Source: Candidula unifasciata
Taxonomy: Eukaryota > Mollusca > Gastropoda > Stylommatophora > Geomitridae
Direction: 5' to 3'
DNA: 64,000 bases
Assembly: GCA_905116865.2 (NCBI GenBank)
Contig: CAJHNH020006002.1
Span: 248,001-312,000 of the forward strand
Positions 12,051-25,080 of this stretch are shown piece after piece (within the stretch, counting starts at the first letter, position 1; each line of letters opens with the position of its first letter). The translations under genes were made by a program, and so were the position numbers. The notes below the pieces were generated by a model. It searched no databases. It had not been told where the DNA came from and saw only the letters and a list, made by a program, of their open reading frames with translations.

Positions 12051-13446
12051 AACAAGGCTTCAACCCACGAGGATCCCCTGACTACATAATTATAAGAGGC
12101 AGAGGCCCCACAACTAACGATTTCTTTGTAGCGACGTCCCTATCTATAGTAGATATCTCTCGAAAGATGAAAGCTTTTCCAATAACTGTGTATTTATTGA
12201 TCACATTTCTAGGTTCTTTTCCCTGGTTGCTATGAGTGTAAACATTTACTCACTGCATACTCCCTTCAGCAAAACTGGGTCATTAATCAGGGTCATGGTC
12301 AGGCGTTCAAGTACTCAGAAGTTTACAAACATAGCGATGTATTTTATGATACGGTGTATAATACAGCAAAGTGCTGCAATCACACTTGTGAGTTTAAAAA
12401 ATATTATGATGGAGTATATCAAACGATAGAGTTCTACGATCATACATTGTTGTTTTTATCGTGATTGCATCAGATAATAGAGTATGGCAAGCATACATGT
12501 TGGGATTCAGTATGATGGGTGTGTTAGATGATATAGTTCTACATTCATACATGATTTAAAAAAAATATGGTTAGGCACATTAGATCATAGAGTGCTACAA
12601 TCATACATGTTGGTTTTTATCATGATTGGATGTATCTAATAAGAGAGTACTGCAAGCTTACATGTTGTTTTTTGGAGTTTTATGACTGGGTATACCAGAC
12701 AATAGATTGATACTATCATGTGATTAGTTGTAACTTTAATTCTTTGAATACACTAATTTTCGGTTATAAATATAGAAAGCCACTTTACTTATTTTTTCCC
12801 CCACAAAGAAAAACTTGAAAAGAAATTAACCCCTTTTTCATTTTGGTCTTTAAAAGCATTTCTAAACATCTTCCTGTGTATTATGTGCCTTACACAGAGA
12901 GTTTGAGTGTGACTAATTCCATTTTACTGTCAACTAAGACACTAGTTATCAGAATCTCGCCTTGTTCCACAATATCTAGGCCACAATATCTAGGCCCTGT
13001 CAGACCCATGGTTCTAGTGTATTTTTTTTAGAGGTGTGAACGAGAACCACAAAGATGTATGCAATTTTGAAGCAGACAATTATCTCAGGCATTTTTTTTT
13101 CATCTGCCAGTTTGGCAGCACCATGTTTAACATCATCTAAGTAGCTTTCCCCGAACTTTTGTATGTGCAATCAGTTTAGTCTACAAATGCAGCAAGCAAG
13201 AAAACACCAGGGCTTTTCCCGATAGAAAAATTGCTAGATATACCGGATTTCAAAATTATCTGTTTCACCCCATCCCCTTAAACAAATTAATTAGTTTTCA
13301 GTTTTAAAAGAGGTTAAACTAGATTCACACAAACAAACAATAACTGCGTAGATAAACATCATGAGGGCAGTGCTTTTAAATTGGCAACATCTGTTACAGT
13401 GTTGGTGACATGTTGATAGTATAAGGAGACCACACGTAGACGTAAT
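12051..13446. other. Non-coding region with a decayed about 60-bp repeat
   Basis: From about 12340 to 12720 the theme ATAGAGT..TACAATCATACATG TTG recurs several times with heavy divergence, an old minisatellite. The rest is AT-rich and shows nothing recognisable. Confidence 0.45.
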
Positions 13447-15512
13447 AACATGAGTTGTGTTTAAAACACAGATACAATCTGTTCATCCATGATGAGTTGT
13501 GTTTAGAACACAGATACAATCTGTTTATCCACGATGAGCTGTGTTTAGAACACAGATACAATCTGTTCATCCACGATGAGTTGTGTTTAGAACACAGATA
13601 CAATCTGTTCATCCACGATAAGTTTTGTTTAGAACACAGATACAATCTGTTCATCCACGATGAGTTGTGTTTAGAACACAGATACAATCTGTTCATCCAT
13701 GATGAGTTGTGTTTAGAACACAGATACAATCTGTTCATCCACAATGAGTTGTGTTTAGAACACAGATACAATCTGTTCATCCACGATAAGTTGTGTTTAG
13801 AACACAGATACAATCTGTTCATCCATGATAAGTTGTGTTTAGAACACAGATACAATCTGTTCATCCATGATAAGTTGTGTTTAAAACACAGATACAATCT
13901 GTTTATCCATGATGAGTTGTGTTTAGAACACAGATACAATCTGTTCATCCATAATGAGTTGTGTTTAGAACACAGATACAATCTGTTCATCCATGATGAG
14001 TTGTGTTTAGAACACATATACAATCTGTTCATCCACGATAAGTTGTGTTTAGAACACAGATACAATCTGTTCATCCATGATAAGTTGTGTTTAGAACACA
14101 GATACAATCTGTTCATCCATGATGAGTTGTGTTTAAAACACAGATACAATCTGTTCATCCACGATAAGTTGTGTTTAGAACACAGATACAATCTGTTCAT
14201 CCATGATGAGTTGTGTTTAGAACACAGATACAATCTGTTCATCCATGATGAGTTGTGTTTAGAACACAGATACAATCTGTTCATCCATGATGAGTTGTGT
14301 TTAGAACACAGATACAATCTGTTCATCCATGATGAGTTGTGTTTAGAACACAGATACAATCTGTTCATCCACGATAAGTTGTGTTTAGAACACAGATACA
14401 ATCTGTTCATCCATGATAAGTTGTGTTTAGAACACAGATACAATCTGTTCATCCATGATGAGTTGTGTTTAAAACACAGATACGATCTGTTCATCCACGA
14501 TAAGTTGTGTTTAGAACACAGATACAATCTGTTCATCCATGATGAGTTGTGTTTAGAACACAGATACAATCTGTTCATCCATGATGAGTTGTGTTTAGAA
14601 CACAGATACGATCTGTTCATCCATGATGAGTTGTGTTTAGAACACAGATACAATCTGTTCATCCATGATAATTTGTGTTTAGAACACAGATACAATCTGT
14701 TCATACATGATGAGTTGTGTTTAGAACACAGATACAATTTGTTCATCCATGATGAGTTGTGTTTAGAACACAGATACAATCTGTTTATCCATGATGAGTT
14801 GTGTTTAGAACACAGATACAATCTGTTTATCCATGATGAGTTGTGTTTAGAACACAGATACAATCTGTTTATCCATGATGAGTTGTGTTTAGAACACAGA
14901 TACAATCTGTTTATCCATGATGAGTTGTGTTTAGAACACAGATACAATCTGTTCATCCATGATGAGTTGTGTTTAGAACACAGATACAATCTGTTCATCC
15001 ACGATGAGTTGTGTTTAGAACACAGATACAATCTGTTCATACATGATGAGTTGTGTTTAGAACACAGATACAATCTGTTCATCCACGATGAGCTGTGTTT
15101 AGAACACAGATACAGTCTGTTTATCCACGATGAGCTGTGTTTAGAACACAGATACAATCTGTTCATCCACGATGAGCTGTGTTTAGAACACAGATACAAT
15201 CTGTTTATCCATGATGAGTTGTGTTTAGAACACAGATACAATCTGTTTATCCATGATAAGTTGTGTTTAGAACACAGATACAATCTGTTTATCCATGATG
15301 AGTTGTGTTTAGAACACAGATACAATCTGTTCATCCATGATGAGTTGTGTTTAGAACACAGAATCAATCGGTTCATCCACGATGAGTTGTGTTTAGAACA
15401 CAGATACAATCTGTTTATCCATGATGAGTTGTGTTTAGAACACAGATACAGTCCGTTAATCCATGATGAGTTGTGTTTAGAACACAGATACAATCTGTTC
15501 ATCCATGATGAC
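13447..15512. repeat. 42-bp minisatellite, about 49 copies
   Basis: The unit contains GAGTTGTGTTTAGAACACAG then ATACAATCTGTTCATCCA. Successive GTTTAGAACACA blocks are exactly 42 bp apart (13459, 13501, ...). Homogeneity is high, differing mostly by C/T at CCAYGA and G/A at GATRAG. Since 42 is divisible by three, long frames are open on both strands (14-residue repeats on each), which should not be read as proteins. Each unit holds two overlapping inverted repeats: TGTGTT-TAG-AACACA and CAGAT-ACA-ATCTG. Confidence 0.97.
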
Positions 15513-16594
15513 TAGTTGGCCCAGAAAGAGATAATATCCACAGGATAAGATCAAAAATAGACTGTAGAGGATAAACACTATTGTGCCCTCTTCTGTCACG
15601 TGATCTGGAAGGGAAGTTCCGTGAGGATTTCATGTGTGTCAGTAACTAAATGGAAATGTGGTGTAAACAGACATCAAACGGGAAACTTCAACAGCTTTGA
15701 ATGAAGACTTCACACATGCACAGAGGGCATTAACTAATTGTGCGGTTGGGGTGGAATAACCAGAACAACGATTTCAGTACAATCTATAATAAGAAGTAAA
15801 TAAATTAAAATGTTACACTTTAGAAGGCGGGGAAGAATAAGAGGGAGAAAAAGAAGAAGATGAAGAAAAGAATAATAACAACAACAACAATAATAATAAT
15901 AAGACACATTCTTTTGGTCACATGCGAGAACGTAAATCAAATGTAACAATTCAAGAAGTTTATAAATAACAGATGAAACAATGAAGACGGCAAAATAGAA
16001 ATAAAGGAATAAAGGAAAATAATAGAAGAAAACCTTACTGTTCACAGCTGTATTGTTTGACATTCATCCATGCACATTAATAATAATAATAATCATCATC
16101 ATCATCATAATAATAAGGATAGAATAAGAAACGATGTGAGAGTATACGCTATAATATTCTGCCCCTGAGTGATACTGCAGTGATGTCATCAGATTATGTG
16201 CACACAAGTTTTCGCAATCATCATGTGTTTTGTTGAATATTAACGCCTCAGTGCGCACTGGTCAACTGATGGGTCAAGGTCTCGGATGCCGTGTTGCCGC
16301 CATTACAATACCAATCCTTTAGCTTGACTGATCCCTGGTGTACACACACTGGGAGCACTGTGACGCCCGTGCACTGAGATAGTTACGTTGCAGTGCTATC
16401 CAATAAGTAAGGGATTGAACAACATAAGTCTCATTGTGAATCCAGTAAATATCAGATAACAACAGTGCTCGCCGTGTGGTCTGATAAAGAAGATTTCTTT
16501 CAGTAGTCATTTCGGTGATCCGTTTTAAACCAAACTATAGAAGTCTGTGAACACGACAATCAATAACTGCTAGCAACTTTCGATAATGTTCAGG
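15513..16594. other. Non-coding spacer with AAT/ATC triplet tracts
   Basis: Short AAT/AAC repeats lie near 15875-15900 and 16078-16115. No gene is supported. Confidence 0.4.
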
Positions 16595-16880
16595 TGGAAC
16601 CCCAGCCCTTGTTGTTGTTGTTCTTCTCCTTAGCCTTCACCAACTGTCAACTCCGACGGAAGGTTCTGGTTGTTCGTCCACTTCTGGACTGGAGTCTTGT
16701 TCTAGAACCTGAGTTTCGCGTGCACATTCATTTTACAGATCTTTCTCATTTGTATGCAGACTGTTGGTTCCCCGACTCTCATGCAGATGCACTCCGACTT
16801 GGAAAAAAAACATACTCATAAGTAGTTGCCTCTTACGACATACTTATTAAGAGGACAGTGGGTCTACCCCCCCCCCCCAC
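16595..16880 (-). repeat. Interspersed repeat C, inverse copy
   Basis: On the minus strand this reads a G-rich start (plus-strand C-run near 16868), TAGACCCACTGTCC, ATGTCGTAAGAGGCAACTA and a final TCCGTCGGAGTTGACAG. It matches repeat C in order and length. Confidence 0.65.
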
Positions 16881-16991
16881 CCTTATAACTGGACCCCGGA
16901 ATCCACGCGAGGAAAAATTACACAACAACACAATTTTACAAATAAAATTGTTATTTTCAGTCATCTCCTTGTGAAATGCAGTTTTTCGTTA

Positions 16992-17165
16992 TTTGAAGCC
17001 CCACCCTGGCTCTTACCAGGGGCCGCATTTTGGCCCGACCATAAATATGGTCTAATGGCTGAACGCGGTTTCTGGGACCTTTCCACGGTGATCCTCATCC
17101 ACATGGCTGCACTTTGTGTCATCAACTGTTTATCGCTTGTGTGATGTCCTGGTGGGGTAAAAATC
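16992..17165 (-). repeat. Interspersed repeat A, copy 2
   Basis: Inverse copy of 3008-3177. It starts TTTGAAGCCCCACCCTGGC and ends GATGTCCTGGTGGGGTA on the + strand. Divergence and small indels indicate age. Confidence 0.6.
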
Positions 17166-18283
17166 TACTAATACTACATGAGGAAACTCCTTGCCAGTTG
17201 TTATCACGTTCTCGAGTCAAATCAATAAAGAATATCCTAAAACTGGTTTTTTGATGTCCAAGGACACTGCTATCTCTTTTAAATGTACTGATTTCATTAG
17301 CTTCAGATGGCAGATGAATGTCATTTATTTTTAGCTCTTATCTAAATATGGTAACAATAATCCGATTCGCGACCCCAGGCCTGAAACTACCGTTTGTATG
17401 TGACACTGGAGCAATCATAAAGGTGAATTTCCAAACCGCGCCTTGTGATCAATTTGTAGCGTGAAAATATGGCTGTGCAAACTGGCAAATGAGATTCCTT
17501 GACCCAGACTATCAGTGATCAGAATCATGGATGAATATCCCGGTTGTTATGTACAGTATATTATAGTATTGTTATGTTTATTATCTTGATGTGTTTCTTG
17601 GGTCATGTGACCTACCCTGGCAGACGCAGCAAGTCTCCCTCGGGCGGTACTTATATATTTTTTTAAAATTTTATAATGTTCTGAATCACCATCTCCCACC
17701 CCCACCCCCCCACCCCTTCTTCCCATACTCCCCCTCCCCCAATAAATGAAGCTGGTCTCTGAGAAACTCGATCACATAAGATAAAATCCATTGCAGCACA
17801 TTCTGACTAAACGAAGACAAACAAATTCAAACCTTCAGCAACATTGTTATTAATAAACAAAATGTAGGAAATAAGGCATAAAAAACACTCAAAGCGATGA
17901 ATTTTATGACGGCTGAATACAACTGAACATGTCATTTTAAAGGGCTGCTGCCCAAAGACAGCACGTCCAGTATCAACACCCAGTATTCATTTGAGCCTCC
18001 ATAAGATGACAAGAGGACCTAAGAACCTTGCAGCCTCAAACAGGTTTTGATTACACATTTTAAGACGCTAGCTATTTTTACTGTGTCGTATTGTCTATAA
18101 CAAAGAAAATTAGGCATTCAACCAAACCCATCCCACTGGATTAAGGTTACTTTGTACCCGTTTTCTGGTGCCCCGATATAACTTGTATCCGTCTGAACGG
18201 GGTTCCGTGATTTAAACATGTTTGTTCTCATCCTTGAGATAATAATCCTAAACACTGCAACAATGGAGGGGAAAACCACACAC
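17166..18283. other. Non-coding spacer
   Basis: Contains a C-rich tract near 17697-17740. No supported gene or organised repeat. Confidence 0.4.
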
Positions 18284-18400
18284 ACATACACAAACGCGCG
18301 TCCCCGCACGCATGCACACACATACACAAACGCGCGTCCCCGCACGCATGCACACACATACACAAACGCGCGTCCTCGCACGCATGCACACACATACACA
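18284..18400. repeat. 36-bp tandem repeat, three copies
   Basis: ACACAAACGCGCGTCC then CCGCACGCATGCACACACAT is repeated three times with almost no change. It is a CpG-rich minisatellite grown from a CA tract. Confidence 0.85.
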
Positions 18401-18789
18401 CTAGGATAATATTTATGAATAAGTACACGTAAAAACCATACCAAGTTATAATTAATTTGTGTTGTTCTTAACTCTTTCAGTAGTAAACGAAGGACGCACC
18501 TCGCCCTTCTCGGTCAGTCTCATTCTTGTTCCTTGCTCCTTGCTATCAGAGATTTTGTTAAACATCTTAAAAGTGCACCCCATTTCAAAATGTCTCTCGC
18601 AGAGCCCTCAAACTCGGAGATTTATTGCTTAAAATTAGACCTCTGTTTGAATAGATCAGCTGAAACCAAAAACAGCTCGGCTGAAAGAATTAATTTCGAA
18701 GCCTGTTTCACTTTCAAAGCCAGTTGGTAGCTGTAGTTTTCCGTGAACGTTTTCCAAGTTCCATCTAACCCATTTTGTGGACGCGCACT

Positions 18790-19000
18790 TTTTTTTTTTT
18801 CAAGTATCTAGAAACCATTAGTTGTAAACCCTTAGTAGTGGATATCGCAACCCTTCGGCCTTGATTCCATTATAGGTACCATTAATCTGGGAGAAATGTG
18901 GCTTTTCTGCCTACCCCCGGGAGTGAACCCGGACCACAAGGAGTTCGTCTCTCGGCCGCCGCGAAAGTCAGGTTTAACCAACTACTCTAGAGAGCCGGGC
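18790..19000 (-). mobile_element. tRNA-derived SINE with A/B boxes, poly(A) and 13-bp TSD
   Basis: On the minus strand the element starts GCCCGGCTCTCTAGAGTAG, contains an A-box-like AGTTGGTTAAACC and a B box GGGTTCACTCCC, and ends in a run of As (plus-strand T-run 18789-18800). Both flanks carry GTGGACGCGCACT (18777-18789 and 19001-19013), a perfect 13-bp target-site duplication. Pol III-transcribed SINEs move using LINE machinery. The intact duplication and tail indicate a relatively recent insertion. Confidence 0.85.
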
Positions 19001-19059
19001 GTGGACGCGCACTCAACACAGCAGTTATTGATCAAATGAGAGACAACTAAATTCGTTAT

Positions 19060-19275
19060 TACATAGAATCAATAATATAGCAGTTAGTATGAACTCCTTA
19101 TTTACTCCATAGATCAATAAAATATCAGTTAGTGTGTACTTCATGTTTACTCCATATAATCAACAATATGTCACTTAGTGTTGATTCCACATTTACTCAA
19201 CAGAATCAATAATATATAAGTTAATGTGAACGCTTTGTTTACTGCATGGAATCACTAATTTATCAGATAGTTTGT
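19060..19275. repeat. Degenerate about 60-bp tandem repeat
   Basis: Four diverged units share the theme AATCAATAATAT..CAGTTAGTGTGTACT...TTTACTCCAT. Confidence 0.6.
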
Positions 19276-19444
19276 ACTTACAGTTCTGATGTGTAACATT
19301 CTGCTGCCTTTTACCCATATCATATATATACACCTTACAAAAAGTGTAACCCTTTTTATTAACAAATTTAGTTACATGGTTCATCATAACCATGTGAACC
19401 ACAAAGTAGTTGTTACTAACTATTACTAGGGTCTGTGATTCGTT
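19276..19444. other. Non-coding spacer
   Basis: Nothing recognised. Confidence 0.3.
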
Positions 19445-19920
19445 AGAATTGTGAAACAAGATTCTAGTGCTGTTGCCTTGACCACAAGTAGTTTAACTGT
19501 GGAGGTCATAGCAGTGACCAAAGCAATAACATGGCTGGAGACACAGACCTTTTCCCGAGCATACTTTCTCAGTGACTCAGTGAGTATGCCGAGGATGATA
19601 GAGAACGGCTGGATCCAAAGACAGTGGATAGTGTCTTTAAAACGGTCGGAGCTGACACATGTTTAATATTTATGCCAGGGCACGCAGGCGTGCAAGGAAA
19701 TGAGCGAGCAGATAGGCTTGCAGGTAAAGCTACCGTGAGAGCGGACGAGCCATGGTCCTGATATTCTGAATGTTCTACGAGAAGTAAAACGTTTGCAAGA
19801 ACAAAGTGATGACTGTGAATCGACAACACTGACTAGACTTCGCAAACATGTTAAAAGGGGAGTGGCCAGACAAGAGCACTATGCAGAAGCCAAAGAAGAG
19901 TAATAAGAAACCAACACAGA
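19445..19920 (+). pseudogene. LINE RNase H domain fragment
   Basis: Frame pieces read ...EVIAVTKAITWL (the RNase H helix bearing the catalytic Glu), FLSDSVSM (catalytic Asp region) and, after a frame change, FMPGHAGVQGNERADRLAGKA. This is the hallmark end of RNase H in Jockey/I-type LINEs. It is broken by frameshifts. Comparable fragments occur near 24.75, 27.4 and 41.45 kb, so one LINE lineage has seeded this region repeatedly. Confidence 0.75.
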
Positions 19921-21738
19921 ACTGGTGTCCTGAGCCGCTACACGCTGCGGGATTGATTAAGCAGGGGATTTGAACACTTATAGACTGAATGTTTCGATGT
20001 GAGATGAGGATAATCTGTCGACAACTAACTATTAATACCTGAAAAGTCATTGTTTTGGTGCTGTAAGGACTAGTTTTTAAAAAATAACGACTTATTTTTC
20101 ACACGAAATAATGTGGTCAGTATCACAAGGGCCTCCTTTCTGTTTGTTCTTCTTTTTCTGTAAATCCTGCCCCCCCCCCCCTCCCACACTGGATCACCCC
20201 CCCCCCCTCTCTCTCTCCCACTCCAGTCAATGCAGAGAAGCCCTCCAGTCTGTTATTATCTGAGTTCCCTCCATGTCTGCCGGGTCTCAGACACCAACAA
20301 CCTGTTTACTCCTGAGGAAGAATACTTCCTATGCCTGCATTTAACAACTGTGTGACTTTCAGAACACCCTGTACAACTGTAGCTTGGCTATTTTGTGTTG
20401 CTCCTACTGTCTCATTCCACTGTGTGTTGAATTGGTGTGTTCGTTACTATGTGATTAAGTGACGCGCTTTCGCCCTATTTGTTTAGCTCATACTGCTTTT
20501 ATTAAATTAAATGCAACAATAGACAGGTATTAAACAATAAAGAAATATATTTACAACAATTGTCATCTTAATATATTTACAACAATTGTTATCTTATCTA
20601 GTGTGTAACATTTGATTATTTTTTTTCTTGCGGTGACTAGTTTTCCCTTCCTTATATTGCATTCTGTATTTTTAACATCCCAAGTGTGGCCAGTGTGGGG
20701 AAGCACTGTCACACAAAGAAAGAAAGCCAAGAGTTCAAAGAACTCTTTTGAGTCACTAACAGGACAAGAAAGGAACTGAAAACTGAGCTTTCAGTTGAGA
20801 CCATTTACCTGAGACATACAAAATATCTTTGAGGGTTTTCTTACTAATTATGCAAAGTGGCTTGGAAACCTTGTGAGAAAACGGGTTGCCGAACTGGAAT
20901 AACGATAGGCGGGAAAGAGACATGTTAACGGACTCATGGAGTTTGGGCTGATTCAGTGTGTTTTTCTGGTTAGAACAATAAGAAGAAACCCCACAGGGGT
21001 GCATGTACAGCAGGAGTCTACCAATCATCAAAAGAAGTGATTCCACGTCCACAATTGTTTCGGCCCACGAGCTCCTAGACAATTTCGGAGGGTGGGCCCA
21101 CCTGAGTTCATGAAGCTCAGGCTTGATCTGCTTCTGCTGCACGTATATACACTGTGAGAAAATGTGTAGAGAGTAGAGCGTCACTTGCTGTGAGACCACA
21201 ACCAGTGAAATTAGAACGAAAGCAGTCATGTAATGATGTTGATACGATGAAACTGTGAGTCCATAGTTCCTTTATGGAATTGAGAAGCCATTCTGGCTGC
21301 CTTGTGACATGGAAGTAAGGTCATGATTTGTTGGGTTGGCTAGAAAGTAGGCTGTATCTGGAATCTAGACAGTATTTATGAGGCTGATACGTACTGTGTT
21401 GGTATTGATGTCTAAGAACTGATTAATAGCAATGAAGAAGATTCTAGTTTATCGTTGAGTAGAGTAGATTCTGCCAACAGTGGCAATGAATGGTAGCCTG
21501 TTGGATTATTTGAAGTTTTCTAGTGTGGGTAGTGATTGGGGCTCACTTTGGTTATAACATCTTGTGTATTATGGATGATCTTGTGGGTGTAATAAGAGAT
21601 ATATGACTTTGTAATTATGTTCTTTAATAAACATGATTGTTAGTTGTTACTCTTTTATTCCATCGTTAGTTTGTTGAGTATAGGTGTTGTATCACTATCT
21701 AGTTGTTGCAGTCTTTATACTATTTTACTATACTGATA
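19921..21738. other. Non-coding region; one unassigned 157-codon minus-strand frame
   Basis: C-runs lie near 20170 and 20200. The minus strand is open from 21229 to 20756, but the translation has no motif I recognise, no splice support and an ordinary composition. I do not call it a gene. Confidence 0.35.
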
Positions 21739-22335
21739 GTCAATAAATTCAAATATCTGGGAACAGTCATATCATCAGATGGAAAATGTGTGACAGAGAT
21801 TAAAAGCAGAATAGCTCAAGCGAAAGCTGCATTTCAGAAAATGAAAAAATTTCTTATGCAATAAATCGCTGTCATTTAATGTCAGAAAGAGGCTGCTAAC
21901 ATGTTACATAGAACCTGTTCTGCTGTATGGCCGCGAATCTTGAAATATCAGTAAACGAATTAGAAAGAATTTAGAAGCAACAGAGATGTGGTTTCTGAGA
22001 CGAATTTTACGATACCTTGGACGGCCAGAGTAACAAACGATTGCTTGAAAGAATCTAATGAAAGTATATCTCTTTTTACAACAATAAGAAAGAGACAAAC
22101 CCTGTTCTTCGGCCACATAATGTGAAAAGAGACATTGGAGAACATCGTGACAACTGGAAAGATCAGTGGAAAGAGGGGTAGAGGCAGAGCAAGAGAGATG
22201 ATGCTGGATGGGCTGAAACGATGGCTTGGAGGGATATCATCATGAAAGCTATTTCGGGCAACCAGGGATCGTGATCTGTGGAGAAGACTGAGCACATACG
22301 CCAGTTGTCAGTGCACATGATGATGACTATAATAA
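21739..22335 (+). pseudogene. RTE-type LINE 3' fragment
   Basis: Broken frames give KFKYLGTVISSDGK, FFGHIM and TTGKISGKRGRGRAREM, ending in a TGATGATGACT tail. The same ordered motifs occur in the longer RTE copy at 29500-30100. The fragment starts within the reverse transcriptase C-terminal region, as expected for 5' truncation. Confidence 0.75.
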
Positions 22336-22459
22336 TTATAAATAACCTCTTTAATACTTCCACTTACTATAATCTTGCCGTCTAGCATGTAGACCTATTA
22401 CTACACTTCCCACATAGGAGAACCTTTTATCTTTTTATTCATCTTTTAACTATTTTCTT

Positions 22460-22462
<3 letters not shown>

Positions 22463-22521
<59 letters not shown>
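22463..22521. repeat. (CT)n microsatellite
   Basis: About 58 bp of uninterrupted CT repeat. Confidence 0.95.
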
Positions 22522-22525
<4 letters not shown>

Positions 22526-22686
22526 GTATATCCTCTATTCTTTCCATCTCCCATTAAAATGGACCTGTTACACAAGTAAAAGAATCAAACCGCAACAAAT
22601 CCCGGAAACCCCGCTTAACCGTATAGCCATATAGTACAGTTTTACTGGGGCATCACAAAACGATTACAGAGTCCAGTGCTAGTAGT

Positions 22687-22905
22687 GTGTACTAAACAGG
22701 AATACATTACTCAGTTATGAACTCTCGACTAACACGCAGTGTACTAAACAGGAATACATTACTCAGTTATGAACGCTCGGCTAACACTCAGTGTACTAAA
22801 CAGGAATACATTACTCAGTTATGAACGCTCGGCTAACACTCAGTGTACTAAACAGGAATACATTACTCAGTTATGAACTCTCGACTAACACTCAGCGTAC
22901 ATTTG
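22687..22905. repeat. 52-bp minisatellite, about 4 copies
   Basis: GTGTACTAAACAGGAATACA then TTACTCAGTTATGAAC repeats every 52 bp with very few differences, suggesting recent duplication. Confidence 0.9.
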
Positions 22906-23118
22906 CTAGTGGGGCTTGGGGAAAAAAGAGGGGGGGGGGAAGGGGTACAATGAAGAAGATGACCTAGAAATTCGAAACATTGTTTTCCAGTTGGGAATTT
23001 AAATAATAATGGGAACACTTACGTAAAATTAATCGCCTAGCCTATATTTCTGGATTTTCTGCCGTGTGCGCTCAGCTGGGGACGTACAGAGAATGTTGTC
23101 CGGTCCCTCGTTGTTTTA

Positions 23119-23121
<3 letters not shown>

Positions 23122-23191
<70 letters not shown>
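23122..23191. repeat. (GA)n microsatellite
   Basis: About 70 bp of GA repeat. Confidence 0.95.
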
Positions 23192-23193
<2 letters not shown>

Positions 23194-23689
23194 AGAAGGC
23201 AGAAGATATCTGGTTTCAAAGTCGTGCTAAATACATAAAATGTGACCAGATAGCTCGACGGAGTGAATGGAAGATGCGCACAAACATACCGATCATTTCT
23301 ACCACCGTCTTTATCAACGGTATACTAAATGCAACACAAACGATAGTAGTCAGTTGATAAAGACTTTTTTTCTCGAAACGGTCGGTTATATTTGTGCGCC
23401 AATTCTCCATTCCCTCCGTGCAGCTTTCTAGTCACGTTTTGTATTATTTTTATATTAATTAATAAAGAGACAATGCATTGATAGGCACTCATAGTAAGAA
23501 GTAGAAAGATAGAAGGACACACTAAATAATATCGAAAGCTATAGTTACCGTGCTGGGAATCTAACCTGTCACCTCCAAATGGCGTGTGCACTATGGAAAA
23601 AAGCGCACTAGAACACAACCAACTAGGCATCCCTACAAAAGGTGTCTTTGTTGGCATGTCTATCGTACAGCTTGAAATCCACAACTATG

Positions 23690-24215
23690 AAATACGGACA
23701 GAATAATGTCAAACCATTTCAATGGCCCCAACGAAACCCCGACTCTACAAGAGCATTATTTTATCGGTTCTTCTTTATGGAGCAGATTGCTGGAGAATTA
23801 CCAAAAAGGATGCACACAAGCTATCCGCCTTCCACCATACATGTCTACGTAGAATTATAAAAAATTTCTGGCCAGATACAATCTCAAACACTAAACTACT
23901 TCAAGTGACAAACCAAGAAACTTTAGACGGTATGATAACCAAGAGAAGATGGAAATGGCTTGGCCACGTTATGAGAATTAATTCTGATATGCCTGCCAAA
24001 ACATCTCTCACATGGACACCAGAGGGAAAGAGAAAGAATGGGCAAAAAAAAAAAAAAAAAAAACACGGAGACGAACGATGGAGAGTGACCTGAATCGGCA
24101 TCTCTTACATGGAAAACTGTACTGAAGATTGCACAGGACAGGAAAGCACGGAAAGTCCTCTCTAAAGCCTCATGTGCCACTAGGCATAAAGAGAACTGAT
24201 GATGGTGATGATAGG
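23690..24215 (+). pseudogene. LINE ORF2 C-terminal fragment (RTE/CR1-like)
   Basis: The frame at 23722-24093 reads SVLLYGADCW (post-RT YGxExW motif), FHHTCLRRI, then KRRWKWLGHVMRI and an A-rich run that shifts the frame. The motif order Y-G-x-x-x-W, LRRI, W-x-W-x-GH-x-x-R is typical of non-LTR LINE proteins after the RT domain. A GATGATGGTGATGAT tail near 24196 suggests a simple-repeat 3' end, as in RTE elements. Confidence 0.8.
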
Positions 24216-24719
24216 TCACATAAATTCATGTGAACAAAGCATAGGTCGAATAACAAACACAGCAGACTGTAAACATGACAGCCTACACCTATCGACATGA
24301 CACTTGATGACGATGATGTTACAAATAGACAGTGTTCTGAGCTCGTGTAACAAGAAGAGAGATTCAGAGAACGATGTGGCGACTGGAAGTGTCAGTGGTA
24401 GAAAAAACCGTAGCAAAAGTCAAAGGAGTGAAGCTGGTTGGACAAAGAGTGGCATGGAAGAATGTGGCACCTTCCCGTCTTTCCAGACGATAGTGTTAAA
24501 TTGAGTTAAGAAGAGGCATAGGACTCACAGCATATGGCAATGGCGACTGTGACTAGCAAAACCTGCAAAGTTAAGAAAAATCTTCCACAATAATAACATA
24601 GGATTTCAGAACCATTGTTGTCAACATTTGTGTTTAGTTCGTTTCTTCTCAGACGCTCAGTTCTCATCCTCTCTGCAATAATTTGTTTCTTCATTTCATT
24701 CCCTTTCTGATATGCCCCC

Positions 24720-25080
24720 TTCGCACACCACTGTCTATGGAACTCACGTGGATATACTGTCTGGAGATGTAGAGGCTCAAGGGAATGAAAGAGCGGATTT
24801 TCTGGCCATAAAAGCGAATGCTAGAGGGACCCTTGTACTGGACAAAGCAGACATTCTTTTATGAGCGAACGCTGACAGAAATGAAATAACATGTGTGAGA
24901 ATGTGTGAGCGAGCAACCAAAATATTAATAACAGCATATACAAGTAAGACAGTTTGTGCTAATTGTAGAAATACACCAAGTGTAGCCAAGTATTTCTGAG
25001 ATAGACATACAATAAGTGGTTTCCTCGAAAACCCATCGGTGAGAAAAAAGCTTCGCTTGCGTATGCCTAGTATCACTTTA
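24720..25080 (+). pseudogene. RNase H-like LINE scrap
   Basis: Contains GDVEAQGNERADFLAIKA, matching the HAGVxGNERADxLA end of the LINE RNase H domain, then decays. Only this motif supports the call. Confidence 0.55.

Noticed and set aside
13394..15515. 702- and 686-codon open frames on opposite strands
   Set aside because: Both arise because a 42-bp unit without stops is repeated. A frame on each strand and perfect unit periodicity mark a minisatellite, not genes.
20756..21229. 157-codon minus-strand frame
   Set aside because: No recognised domain, no splice-site context and no repeat homology. Length is compatible with chance in this AT-balanced segment.
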